Positions 40,116 through 49,190 of a DNA stretch of 64,000 bases are shown here, one piece after another. The translations under genes and the position numbers were made by a program. Below the pieces are notes generated by a model. The model did no database searches, was not told the origin of the DNA, and was given only the letters and a program-made list of their open reading frames with translations. The stretch is from Deltaproteobacteria bacterium. Its GTDB lineage: Bacteria; Desulfobacterota; Syntrophia; Syntrophales; UBA2210. The DNA lies in the NCBI GenBank assembly GCA_019313905.1, contig JAFDAI010000007.1, forward strand, positions 1 through 64,000, read 5' to 3'. Each line of letters opens with the position of its first letter. The stretch's first letter is position 1.

Positions 40116-41018
40116 AAAACAGACTGATAGACATAAGAAATCTGGTTAAACATTTCGACATATCCGGAGGCCTGCTGGAGCAGATGGCGCTCAGAAATGG
40201 ACGCATTGTCAGGGAACGAACCGTTGTAAAGGCGGTCAATGACGTAAGTCTTCTATTATCGCGATGACAGGATTGACGGGTTGACACAGCAACAGATGCT
40301 GCCCTACCGCGCGAAAATGCAAATGATCTTTCAGGACCCCTATGCCTCGCTGAATCCTCGCATGACGGTGCAACAAACCCTGGAAGAACCGATCGTCTTT
40401 CATAACCCGTCTATCTCCGGCAGCGAGGTGAAGGACCGGGTGGCCGGGATTATGAAACAGGTTGGGGTAGACCCGAAGTGGGTTGACCGTTATCCCCATG
40501 AATTCTCAGGGGGACAGAGACAGAGAATCAGCATAGCGAGGGCGCTGATGGTCGATCCAGAGTTCGTGGTGGCCGATGAACCTGTCTCCGCGCTTGATGT
40601 ATCCGTGCAGGCACAGATACTCAATCTCCTCATGGACGCGCAAGAACAACGGGGGCTGACCTACATGTTTATCACCCATGATCTCTCGGTCGTGAGGCAC
40701 ATCAGCTCGCGTGTGGCGGTCATGTATCTTGGGAGAGTGTGCGAACTGGCGCCGACAACAAGTCTGTTCGAATCGCCCAAACACCCCTACACGCACGCGC
40801 TCCTCAGCGCCATCCCCGATCTTTACGACCACAGGCACAAATACATAAAACTGAAGGGCGAGGTACCCACCCCCATAGATCTGCCGCCCGGATGCGTCTT
40901 TCACGGACGATGCCCCCACGCGAACGAACGCTGCTCGCGTGAAATCCCCGCTCTCAATCACCAGGGCCAGGGGGTTTATGTCGCCTGCCACGCAATCGAA
41001 GAGAGACGCCTTAAGTAA
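40112..41018 (+). pseudogene. dipeptide ABC transporter ATP-binding protein (DppF-like) with internal deletion/frameshift removing Walker A
   Basis: MKNRLIDIRNLVKHFDISGG...VVKAVNDVSL in frame 2 and FYYRDDRIDGLTQQQMLPYRAKMQMIFQDPYASLNPRM in frame 3 join near 40248-40252; no GxxGxGKST anywhere. Confidence 0.85.
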
Positions 41019-41036
41019 CAGTGCGAATGAATATAA

Positions 41037-41663
41037 ATGAATATAGAAGATATTGAACTGAAGGAAATAAAGGGATTCATCGCGCCGGAGGAGGCCATGC
41101 GCCTCTATGAGCTGGCAAGAGAGGCAAGTCGCGTCGGCCCCTGCCTGGAGATAGGAAGCTACTGTGGAAAGACCGCCTCTTACATCGGCATGGGTTGCAA
41201 AGAAAATGGGGGCATACTTTTCTCCATTGATCACCACCGGGGATCGGAAGAACAACAGCCGGGAGAGGAATATTTCGATCCGGATCTTCTGGAAGAAGAA
41301 ACCGGTCTGATAGACACCTTCAGGATATTCAGAAAGACCATAAGTGACCTCGGGTTGGAAAACACGGTGATTCCCATAGTCGCCCGATCGGAAGTCGCAG
41401 CCAGATCATGGGCCACACCGCTCAGCATGGTATTTATCGACGGCGGTCACACATTTGAGGCAGCTATTACTGATTATAACTGCTGGACCCCACATATCCT
41501 CCCGGGAGGATTCCTCGCAATCCACGACATCTTTCCCGACCCGTCAAAGGGAGGACAGGCGCCCTGGCACATATACAATCTGGCCCTCGCCTCCGGCCTC
41601 TTCACCGAACTGCCAATGATAAACACCCTGGGAATATTGAGAAGAAAAGAGGTCAGGCCCTAA
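41037..41663 (+). CDS. class I SAM-dependent methyltransferase (Methyltransf_24-like)
   Basis: VGPCLEIGSYCGKTASYIGMG; LSMVFIDGGHTFEAAITDYNCW. Confidence 0.85.
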   Translation: MNIEDIELKEIKGFIAPEEAMRLYELAREASRVGPCLEIGSYCGKTASYIGMGCKENGGILFSIDHHRGSEEQQPGEEYFDPDLLEEETGLIDTFRIFRKTISDLGLENTVIPIVARSEVAARSWATPLSMVFIDGGHTFEAAITDYNCWTPHILPGGFLAIHDIFPDPSKGGQAPWHIYNLALASGLFTELPMINTLGILRRKEVRP

Positions 41664-43249
41664 TTCACGTCAACTCTGTTGTTATGCGTCCAGTACCACT
41701 CAAGGCTGTCTCCCGCTCGCTCCGGTTTGAGGTAGCCGGCATCGATAAAATCCTCTATGGTTTTGCGAACCAGCATGGAATCAAAACCGGTCACCTCTTC
41801 GATCCTCCCACAAAGCATATCAACTGTTCCATTATCTGACGCATGATTCATGGGAAAACGGCCACAGGTCTCGATCAGATCTTCGGAGAGGAGTTTATAG
41901 ACAAGCTGCATCCTGAAATGCCCTTCGATTCTGAAATTGTTTTCCGGCAGGCCCCTCCCCTCTCTGTAATCGTGCACCTGCTTTTCCCATTCATCATTTA
42001 TTTCCCTGTCAAATGCCGCCACAAATTCTTCAATATCTTCAGGCGAGAGTCTTGATGTCCTGACAATCGCGCTGTTTGCGTCATAACGGGACCAGTCATC
42101 AGTCAGGATTTCAAGGTCGTATTCTTCAATCTTTTCACGAACAGTGGTTCCGAGGAAAGGAGCAAGAAAGTGGTATCCGTAGGGAATTCCGAGACTTTGT
42201 GAAACTTTCAGCGTGTCTCTGAGGGTTTTGGGTGACTCTCCGGGGAGACCCACCATAAAGGACGCATGAGCCAGGATTCCCGCTTCTTTGCACATTCTGA
42301 CTGCATTTCTTGCCTGGTCAAGCGTGATACCCTTTTTTATGCGCTTCAGCATCTCCGGATTGCCTGACTCTATGCCAAAACTGACGCTGTCACACCCGGC
42401 CTCGCGCATGAGTTCGAGGATCTCCCGGTCAACAGTGTTAACCCGCGAGAAGGCACTCCATTTGAAATCAAGCCCGCGTCTTAAGATCTCTCTACATACC
42501 TTGCGAACCCTTGCCTTATTCGATGTAAAGAGATCGTCCGCTATATTTATCCTGGAAATGCCGTAAGACAATATCTGCTCTATCTCATCCATGACATATT
42601 CCACCTTTCGGTAGCGAACCTTTTTCCCCACCATGCGTCTTCCCTGGCAGAATATGCACAAATTCGGGCACCCTCTGCTTGTTATTATACTGACCGGAAA
42701 GCCAAGCGCCCGGTATCTCGACATGGGGAGCAGATGCCGCGCCGGCATGGGAATCGAATCAAGATCGCCTATCAGTTTCCTCGGCCCTGTGACAACAATC
42801 CTACCGTCCTGTTTGAACGCGAGCCCCTTTATATCCGGCCAGTTGCTGCTATCCATCAGATGGGGGACAAGTTCTATGATGGTCTTCTCGCCCTCACCCA
42901 TAACCAGCAGGTCTATCTCCGGATATGTCTCAAGAGCGCCCTCGGCATCGAATGATACGTGGGGGCCGCCCATCATAGTCACCACGGAGGGCCGATGTTT
43001 TTTCGCGGTCCTTATTATATCCGCGGCCACGGGAAAGTTCATGGTCACAGAGGTGGCGCCTACGACATCCGGTTCGAAGGCGTCAATCTCTTCTTTTAAC
43101 TTTTTCGGTGTATAACGGGATACAATGTAATCGATAATTTTTACATGACAACCGGCTGCTTCAAACACGGCTGCCACGTAAGAGACACCCAGCGGCGGCG
43201 CGGGGGCCTCCTCAAGGGGATATGGAGGGGCAATGATAGCGACTTTCAC
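41660..43249 (-). CDS. B12-binding domain radical SAM protein
   Basis: PPLGVSYVAAVFEAAGCHVKIID; TSRGCPNLCIFCQG; SFGIESGNPEMLKRIKKG. Confidence 0.93.
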   Translation of the reverse strand: MKVAIIAPPYPLEEAPAPPLGVSYVAAVFEAAGCHVKIIDYIVSRYTPKKLKEEIDAFEPDVVGATSVTMNFPVAADIIRTAKKHRPSVVTMMGGPHVSFDAEGALETYPEIDLLVMGEGEKTIIELVPHLMDSSNWPDIKGLAFKQDGRIVVTGPRKLIGDLDSIPMPARHLLPMSRYRALGFPVSIITSRGCPNLCIFCQGRRMVGKKVRYRKVEYVMDEIEQILSYGISRINIADDLFTSNKARVRKVCREILRRGLDFKWSAFSRVNTVDREILELMREAGCDSVSFGIESGNPEMLKRIKKGITLDQARNAVRMCKEAGILAHASFMVGLPGESPKTLRDTLKVSQSLGIPYGYHFLAPFLGTTVREKIEEYDLEILTDDWSRYDANSAIVRTSRLSPEDIEEFVAAFDREINDEWEKQVHDYREGRGLPENNFRIEGHFRMQLVYKLLSEDLIETCGRFPMNHASDNGTVDMLCGRIEEVTGFDSMLVRKTIEDFIDAGYLKPERAGDSLEWYWTHNNRVDVN

Positions 43250-43305
43250 AGGTAAACCAGTATTCTCGGAAATCTCAGGGCCCGACCCCTGTTATTTCTG
43301 TTGTT

Positions 43306-43463
43306 TAGTGTCCATCCAGAAATGAGATGGTTTTCTCAAGGTCAAGGAAGACGATCCCGATTCTATCGGGATTAACCACAGGAATACATTGAAGTATTTC
43401 GAGGATTAAAATCCGAGCCTGACGCAGAGATTGTGGGAAATAGCCATTTATAGATGGACACTA
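43306..43463. repeat. MITE-like element with perfect 11-bp TIRs TAGTGTCCATC
   Basis: TAGTGTCCATC at 43306-43316 and GATGGACACTA at 43453-43463. Confidence 0.7.
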
Positions 43464-44369
43464 TTTAGCGATTTCATACTCTCTCATAAGACTCTCTATC
43501 AGTTCATCCTTTTCATGCCACAATTTACTCACCCAGGCCTGGAAACGTTCTCTGAAGACAGGATCGTCCTGATAATTTCCATATAGAAATTCCTCCGGTA
43601 TTATAAGCTTTTTCACTCTTACAACAACCCGGGAAAGACGCCCGCAGAGAAGATCCCAGAATTCGACAGACCCTTCAGGATAGACTACCGTTACATCAAG
43701 CATATTGGTTATCTTCCCTGTCATCGCACTGATGGCAAAGGCGAACCCACCTGCCTTCGGACGCAGCAGATGATGGTAGGGGGATTTCTGTTTCCTGTGT
43801 TTCTCGGGTCTGAATCGCGTCCCCTCAATGAAATTCAGTATGGAAACAGGCGAATGCTTGTACCGTTCACACGCCTTTCGGGTCACTTCCAGATCCTTAC
43901 CTCGAAGCTCGGGATGTTGTTCAAGAAAATCCTTTGAATAGCGCTTCATGAATGGGTAATCCAGCGCCCACCACGCGGTCCCAAGCATAGGTATCCAGAA
44001 GAGTTCCTGCTTGAGAAAAAATTTCAGGAAAGGAATGCGACCGGTAAATATCTTGATCATAACAATGATATCCGTCCAAGACTGATGATTGCTGTTGACG
44101 AAATACCACTCATCGAGGCTCAGATTATCTATTCCTTCCACATCCCACGAGATCTTCTGCGTCAGCTTAAGTATAAATATGATCCCCCACATCCAGCTTG
44201 TGGCTGTTTTCATCAGCATGCGCGCACATATCCGCTGCCAGGCAGGCAAACGTATGATAAACTTCAACAGCGACAAGATATAGACGGGAATCATAAAAAA
44301 AAGCGTGTTCAGCACCACAATCACAATCGACACAACACCCAGGATATATGACGGCAAAAAAGACAGCAT
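43461..44369 (-). CDS. 1-acyl-glycerol-3-phosphate acyltransferase family protein
   Basis: NSNHQSWTDIIVM (HX4D), IEGTRFRPEKH. Confidence 0.88.
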   Translation of the reverse strand: MLSFLPSYILGVVSIVIVVLNTLFFMIPVYILSLLKFIIRLPAWQRICARMLMKTATSWMWGIIFILKLTQKISWDVEGIDNLSLDEWYFVNSNHQSWTDIIVMIKIFTGRIPFLKFFLKQELFWIPMLGTAWWALDYPFMKRYSKDFLEQHPELRGKDLEVTRKACERYKHSPVSILNFIEGTRFRPEKHRKQKSPYHHLLRPKAGGFAFAISAMTGKITNMLDVTVVYPEGSVEFWDLLCGRLSRVVVRVKKLIIPEEFLYGNYQDDPVFRERFQAWVSKLWHEKDELIESLMREYEIAK

Positions 44370-44380
44370 GACAGCGCCTC

Positions 44381-44956
44381 CTAGAACTTGACTTCTGGAA
44401 CCCCCTTGGCGGATTCGGGAACATCGAAAAACTCCGCTTTCGTGAATCCGAACATGCCCGCCATGATGTTGGACGGGAAGGTCCTGATCTTGACATTATA
44501 CGTCTTCACTGTCTCATTATAGCGTCTTCTCTCAACCGCTATCCTGTTTTCCGTGCCGGCCAGTTCATCCTGAAGCCTGATAAAATTCTGGTTTGACTTA
44601 ATATCGGGATAGCGTTCAACGGTGACGAGCAATCTGCTCAACGCTCCTGTCAACTGGTTATTCGCGGCTATCTTGTCGGGGATGTTTTTCGCTTCTCCCA
44701 CTTTCGCCCGAGCCTCGGTAACACCTATAAAGACTTCTTTCTCCTGTTTGGCAAAACCCTTCACAGTCTCCACAAGGTTCGGTATAAGGTCATACCTCCG
44801 CTGTAACTGATTTTCCACCTGAGCCCACGACGCCTTCACTCCTTCGTCAAGCGTTACAAAACTGTTGTAAGCACCCTTTATGCTGGAATAAAACATCAAC
44901 AAAATCACGGCTATCACCGCAACCGTAATTAATAGATTCCTCTTGCCTCTCGTCAT
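44381..44956 (-). CDS. lemA: LemA family protein
   Basis: ASWAQVENQLQRRYDLIPNLVETVKGFAKQEKEVF; FPSNIMAGMFGFTKAEFF. Confidence 0.95.
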   Translation of the reverse strand: MTRGKRNLLITVAVIAVILLMFYSSIKGAYNSFVTLDEGVKASWAQVENQLQRRYDLIPNLVETVKGFAKQEKEVFIGVTEARAKVGEAKNIPDKIAANNQLTGALSRLLVTVERYPDIKSNQNFIRLQDELAGTENRIAVERRRYNETVKTYNVKIRTFPSNIMAGMFGFTKAEFFDVPESAKGVPEVKF

Positions 44957-45001
44957 TTGTATATTCCTCCCTGTTATTTAGATAAAGACTTGAATTTTCC
45001 C

Positions 45002-45778
45002 CTACTCCAGTTCATCAACAAATTCCCACAATCTTCTTACCTCTACAAGATAAGTCATGAAGATATCGCTTATCTCGGAGGACACAAATTTTTTCTTTTC
45101 TTCCTTTATGTCCAGACAATTCATAAAAACATTCCCGTCAACCGGAATTTCACGGGCGAGCGCTTCCACAATCTCTCGTCTGGAAGAGGGAATTTTCACG
45201 CCCTTGAGATAGAGAAGCCCTCCGAAAATAGAGACAAAGGCGGTTATCGACTCCCCTGTCAGCGCCTTTATCATCCTGGATTTTCCTCCTGTTTCCAGAA
45301 ATCTCTCCCTCAGAAGAAGCAGTTTCCCCTTGATTTCACGTTCACATTGTAGTCTCAGATGGCGTGATTCGAAGGATATGTCTTTCAGCACATCTTCACC
45401 ATACACGAGGACATACTCTTTCTGCATATTGAGGAATTCAAGCGGATACGAATCCAGAGAAGAGGCAATGTACGATTTTGTCATGAACAGCGGAGTTGCC
45501 ACGTTCTTTTTCCGCCACCTGGAAACCGTTTCAATCGCTTTGTCCAGATGATCTATGGCCTCTTCGGAAAGGACTATCATAAAATTCAGGTCCGATTTTC
45601 CCGGTCTGTAGTCTCTCCCCGCCGCACTGCCGTAAAGGATAACTGATATGAGAGCGTCGCCATATATCTTCCTGTAATCACCAGTGATATCGGGAAATAT
45701 TTCTTCCGGTTTATCTATTTTTGCCATCTTTCCGACTTCCTCCATAGTATTAAAAATCGACAGGATGTTCAGGGTCAA
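45002..45778 (-). CDS. nucleotidyltransferase-fold protein
   Basis: VILYGSAAGRDYRPGKSDLNFMIVLSE. Confidence 0.75.
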   Translation of the reverse strand: MTLNILSIFNTMEEVGKMAKIDKPEEIFPDITGDYRKIYGDALISVILYGSAAGRDYRPGKSDLNFMIVLSEEAIDHLDKAIETVSRWRKKNVATPLFMTKSYIASSLDSYPLEFLNMQKEYVLVYGEDVLKDISFESRHLRLQCEREIKGKLLLLRERFLETGGKSRMIKALTGESITAFVSIFGGLLYLKGVKIPSSRREIVEALAREIPVDGNVFMNCLDIKEEKKKFVSSEISDIFMTYLVEVRRLWEFVDELE

Positions 45779-46554
45779 AATCCCCGTCCGGCGCCGCCGC
45801 CACCACTCATGCCTCCGCCGAAACCTCCGAAACCGCCTCCAAATCCCCCGCCGAAGCCGCCTCCTCCTCTGCCGCCCATCATAAGCATAAGGAGTATAAA
45901 GGGAAGCATCCTCCTCCCCTGTCTGGTACCCAGCAGAAGAGACATAACAATAAAAAGCATGATAAGAGAGAAGATGCTGCCACCCTTCTTTTCTCTTGAT
46001 ACCGGCTGCCGACGCGTCTGTGGCGTCCCGGATAGAGAAACACCAGCGTCTTTCGCGATTACCGACGACACGGCCGCCACCGCACCTGACAATCCCCTGC
46101 CATAATCGCCCTTCCTGAGATAGGGAATCACATACTGGTCCAGGATATTTCCAACGAGACCGTCCGGAAGTATACCCTCGACACCATATCCCGTCTCAAT
46201 CCTGACCCTTCTCTCATTTACGGCAAGAAATATCAGGACCCCCTTGTCCTCGCCCTTTTTGCCAATACCCCATGCTTCATACAATCTGTTCGCGTAGTCG
46301 CCGGGATTATCACCCCCGATCTCTTTCATGGTGGCTACTACCACTGAAGTCCCCGTCTTTTCAAGAACCTCACGCGACAGGGACTCCATGAACTGCTTAT
46401 TCTGTGGCGAAATAACGCCCGCGAAATCGTTGACCGCGCCTATGGGTCTCGGGAGATCGTTACTGCCATACACACAGGTAGCAATCAGGCACACCATCAC
46501 TGTTACAATGAGTGAACCAACTATTCTCGTTTTCAAATCAGGATTCCCCTCCAT
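45775..46554 (-). CDS. TPM domain protein (YgcG family)
   Basis: PRPIGAVNDFAGVISPQNKQFMESLSREVLEKTGTSVVV; Gly-rich C-terminus GGGFGGGFGG...GGGGAGRGF. Confidence 0.92.
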   Translation of the reverse strand: MEGNPDLKTRIVGSLIVTVMVCLIATCVYGSNDLPRPIGAVNDFAGVISPQNKQFMESLSREVLEKTGTSVVVATMKEIGGDNPGDYANRLYEAWGIGKKGEDKGVLIFLAVNERRVRIETGYGVEGILPDGLVGNILDQYVIPYLRKGDYGRGLSGAVAAVSSVIAKDAGVSLSGTPQTRRQPVSREKKGGSIFSLIMLFIVMSLLLGTRQGRRMLPFILLMLMMGGRGGGGFGGGFGGGFGGFGGGMSGGGGAGRGF

Positions 46555-46583
46555 AGGATCTGTGAAATACCGATAAAAAAGAA

Positions 46584-47279
46584 TCAGTCTTTTTCAACCC
46601 CTTTTTGCATCCCTTTCATAAATTTTCCGATGGCTTCTCCTTTTTCCTCGGATGTCATTTCATCGAAATCATGACTGGTCTTCTGCCACTGTTCCATTTC
46701 GCTGCTGAAATTCCGAGCGCTGTACATCGCACTGATGTTCATCAGCAGGAGAAAGCCGAAGATCACGCCAAAGACAATCCACGCGACTTTTGATTTTATA
46801 CCGTGAACTTCAATGCTCGCGGAAATAATGACATAGGCCATCCAGACAAGTCCAATTACACTTCCAAGATAGGGTATTACCCCTACGACAGTGCTTACGG
46901 GTGTGATTGCCACGGCGTAGGCCCCACATCGGTACGCGGTTTCATATGACTCCTGTGACCCCATAATCTTCCAGATGACAAATAGAATTGCCGCACCCAC
47001 AAAACTAAATATGACCACAAACACCGGCGTGACCACAACATACAGGAGAGCTGTGCCAAATGATGTAGCAAACCCTAAATCCAGCGTCCACAGGATAAGA
47101 TTAATGGCACCCACAATGAAACTCATCGAGGATACAAATATAACGGGTTCAACAAATCCGCCACTTCTGGGCATCTTTCTGAAAAATCCGGCGGGATTAA
47201 AAATTACCTCTCTCATCGTGTTTATTATCGATGTAATTTCTTCTTTCATCCGTTCCCCTGTTATTGATTTGTCTGTCAT
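46584..47279 (-). CDS. YIP1 family membrane protein
   Basis: VIFNPAGFFRKMPRSGGFVEPVIFV; multiple TMs. Confidence 0.82.
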   Translation of the reverse strand: MTDKSITGERMKEEITSIINTMREVIFNPAGFFRKMPRSGGFVEPVIFVSSMSFIVGAINLILWTLDLGFATSFGTALLYVVVTPVFVVIFSFVGAAILFVIWKIMGSQESYETAYRCGAYAVAITPVSTVVGVIPYLGSVIGLVWMAYVIISASIEVHGIKSKVAWIVFGVIFGFLLLMNISAMYSARNFSSEMEQWQKTSHDFDEMTSEEKGEAIGKFMKGMQKGVEKD

Positions 47280-47688
47280 CTTCCCCTCCCTTCGTTTTTT
47301 CTCCTCAAAAATTTTATTGTGCCATAATTATAAATAACAAAGCAACCCTTTTTCTACATGCGCAAAGCCGGCCAGCCTTTCAGATTTTTCTCACAGGTTT
47401 CACGCATTCCAATACCATCCCGCCGGTATCGATCCGCCCGGAAAAAATTGTCTTGATTTTTTTAATCGTAAACTTATGGCATAAGTTAATCTTGCAAAAT
47501 ACGCCCCTTTATCGGACAAGACTTTTGAGAGAGATTCCGCCCCGGTGAAACATCCATTAGATATGGTTTGCGGCACAACTACCTATGTTGCAAAGGTGTT
47601 ACAAAATATATCTCCGACATGCCTCGAGATGTCTGGCGACGTAACATCTCCACACATGCCGGAACAACAAAAAGGAGAAACGTAAGAA

Positions 47689-48181
47689 ATGAAAAAATAT
47701 CTATCCGGTTTACTGAAACCGTTGATGATTGCGACACTGATTCTGGTCGTGGCGGGGAATTTCCTGCCAACGGCCAGGAACGCCGAGGCCGGATGAGGTG
47801 ATCCAAGGGTGACCGTGTATGTCACCCCGGAGGGCGGTGGAACAGTAGGGGTAAATGGCGCACGGTATAGGTCCCCCAGAACCGTGCCGGACAATTCAAC
47901 TGTATCGTTCAAGGCGAGAGCTGCAGACAAATATAAATTTATCGGCTGGAGCGGGGCCTTGTCGGGAAATAAAAATCCAAACACACATTACGTCACCTGC
48001 GACACGAAGGTTACCGCCAACTTTCAGGACGTTCAACACCAGTAGCAAACGCGGGGGTGACCAGACCGTAGATGAAGGCTCTACCGTAACGCTGAACGGC
48101 CTTCTCGCAAGCCGGTACAGACATTACACAGGACCTTTCATGCCGGTTTTTGAGCTTGACATGATATGTAAAGTGATATAG
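47689..48181 (+). pseudogene. secreted InlB-type/bacterial-repeat domain protein interrupted by in-frame TGA and a frameshift (or a selenoprotein, see findings)
   Basis: Signal peptide MKKYLSGLLKPLMIATLILVVAGNFLPTARNAEAG, TGA 47794, then in frame GDPRVTVYVTPEGGGTV...YKFIGWSGALSG...VTANFQ; frame 2 continues DQTVDEGSTVTLNG. Confidence 0.6.
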
Positions 48182-48219
48182 GGATTCCTTTTCAAAACTT
48201 CACAAGGGAGGAAATATTT

Positions 48220-48480
48220 TTGGCAACTCACAAATCCGCGGAAAAAAGGGCTAGACAAAGCGAAAAGAGGAGAATGAGAAATACCTCCGCGAGAACTCGC
48301 GTAAAGACAAGCGTCAAGGCGGTGCTCAAATCCGTTGAGGAAAAAGATGTGGAAAAATCACGCGAGGTACTGCTTGACACAACAAAAACAATAGACAAGG
48401 CAGCCGCCAGTGGAATATTTCACAAAAACACGGCAGCCCGTAAGATATCAAGATTGACAAAGAAGGTAAACGCCTTATGA
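48220..48480 (+). CDS. rpsT: 30S ribosomal protein S20 (TTG start)
   Basis: MATHKSAEKRARQSEKRRMRNTSARTRVKTSVK. Confidence 0.97.
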   Translation: MATHKSAEKRARQSEKRRMRNTSARTRVKTSVKAVLKSVEEKDVEKSREVLLDTTKTIDKAAASGIFHKNTAARKISRLTKKVNAL

Positions 48481-48482
48481 GA

Positions 48483-48613
48483 CTGTCTGAGAATAGTAAT
48501 TTTTTCTCAAATTGAGGAATGAGAAAAAAATTACCGCAGGCATATAATTGATATTCCGAGGATGATTTTTTGAGCATGACAAAGAGTTGAGGAAAAAGGG
48601 CATTCTCAGACAG
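48483..48613. repeat. MITE-like element with perfect 12-bp TIRs CTGTCTGAGAAT
   Basis: CTGTCTGAGAAT at 48483-48494, ATTCTCAGACAG at 48602-48613. Confidence 0.7.
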
Positions 48614-48628
48614 CTTCATAGGATAATA

Positions 48629-49144
48629 TCAGAATCCAGACAGAATATTCCGGTAAGCCTTATCGGCCATATCAACTGACAGCTTCCTGATGGCGTTTCT
48701 CTTGTTCGCAGCGGTTATCGCGGTATCGACTTCTACTTTATAGGCCTCTCTTCCAGAGAGGTCTTTGTTTATCCAGATGACCCCGCCGTTGTCAGCCCTC
48801 TTAAACACAACTTCCAGAATCATGAAAACGCGATTTTCTTTAGCCATGTCGCTGCTGCTGTAGGCAAGGTGAGATGTGGTAATGTTCCTTATTTTCCCTG
48901 TCAGAAACGCGTCAGCCTGATCCTTGTCGGCAACCGGGGTAAATCTGTTCCCTCTTCTAAAGCGGCTGAAAAACGCGTTCCTCACATAATTCTCAACATT
49001 CGCTTCACTAGTACTGTTGGAGAATTCACCTATAAAGACCTTACGTATGCCGGTATCGATATTCTCTCCACCCGGAGAAAAATGATACCCGCAACCCAGA
49101 CAGGGTAACAGCAGCAAAACATATATAATCCATTTCCTTTTCAT
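48629..49144 (-). CDS. lptE: LPS assembly lipoprotein LptE
   Basis: Lipobox LLPCLGCGYHF; RKVFIGEFSNSTSEANVENYVRNAF. Confidence 0.88.
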   Translation of the reverse strand: MKRKWIIYVLLLLPCLGCGYHFSPGGENIDTGIRKVFIGEFSNSTSEANVENYVRNAFFSRFRRGNRFTPVADKDQADAFLTGKIRNITTSHLAYSSSDMAKENRVFMILEVVFKRADNGGVIWINKDLSGREAYKVEVDTAITAANKRNAIRKLSVDMADKAYRNILSGF

Positions 49145-49190
49145 GGTAAGCCTCCGGTTTAAAGGGTTACTGGCTTTAAGAAACCATCAA

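Noticed and set aside
45809-46105. Proline-rich ORF MPPPKPPKPPPNPPPKPPPPLPP (+)
   Set aside because: Antisense shadow of the glycine-rich tail of the TPM/YgcG protein.
48326-48619. 97-aa ORF (-) across rpsT 3' end and the TIR element
   Set aside because: Built from antisense rpsT and the MITE-like repeat; no coding signature.
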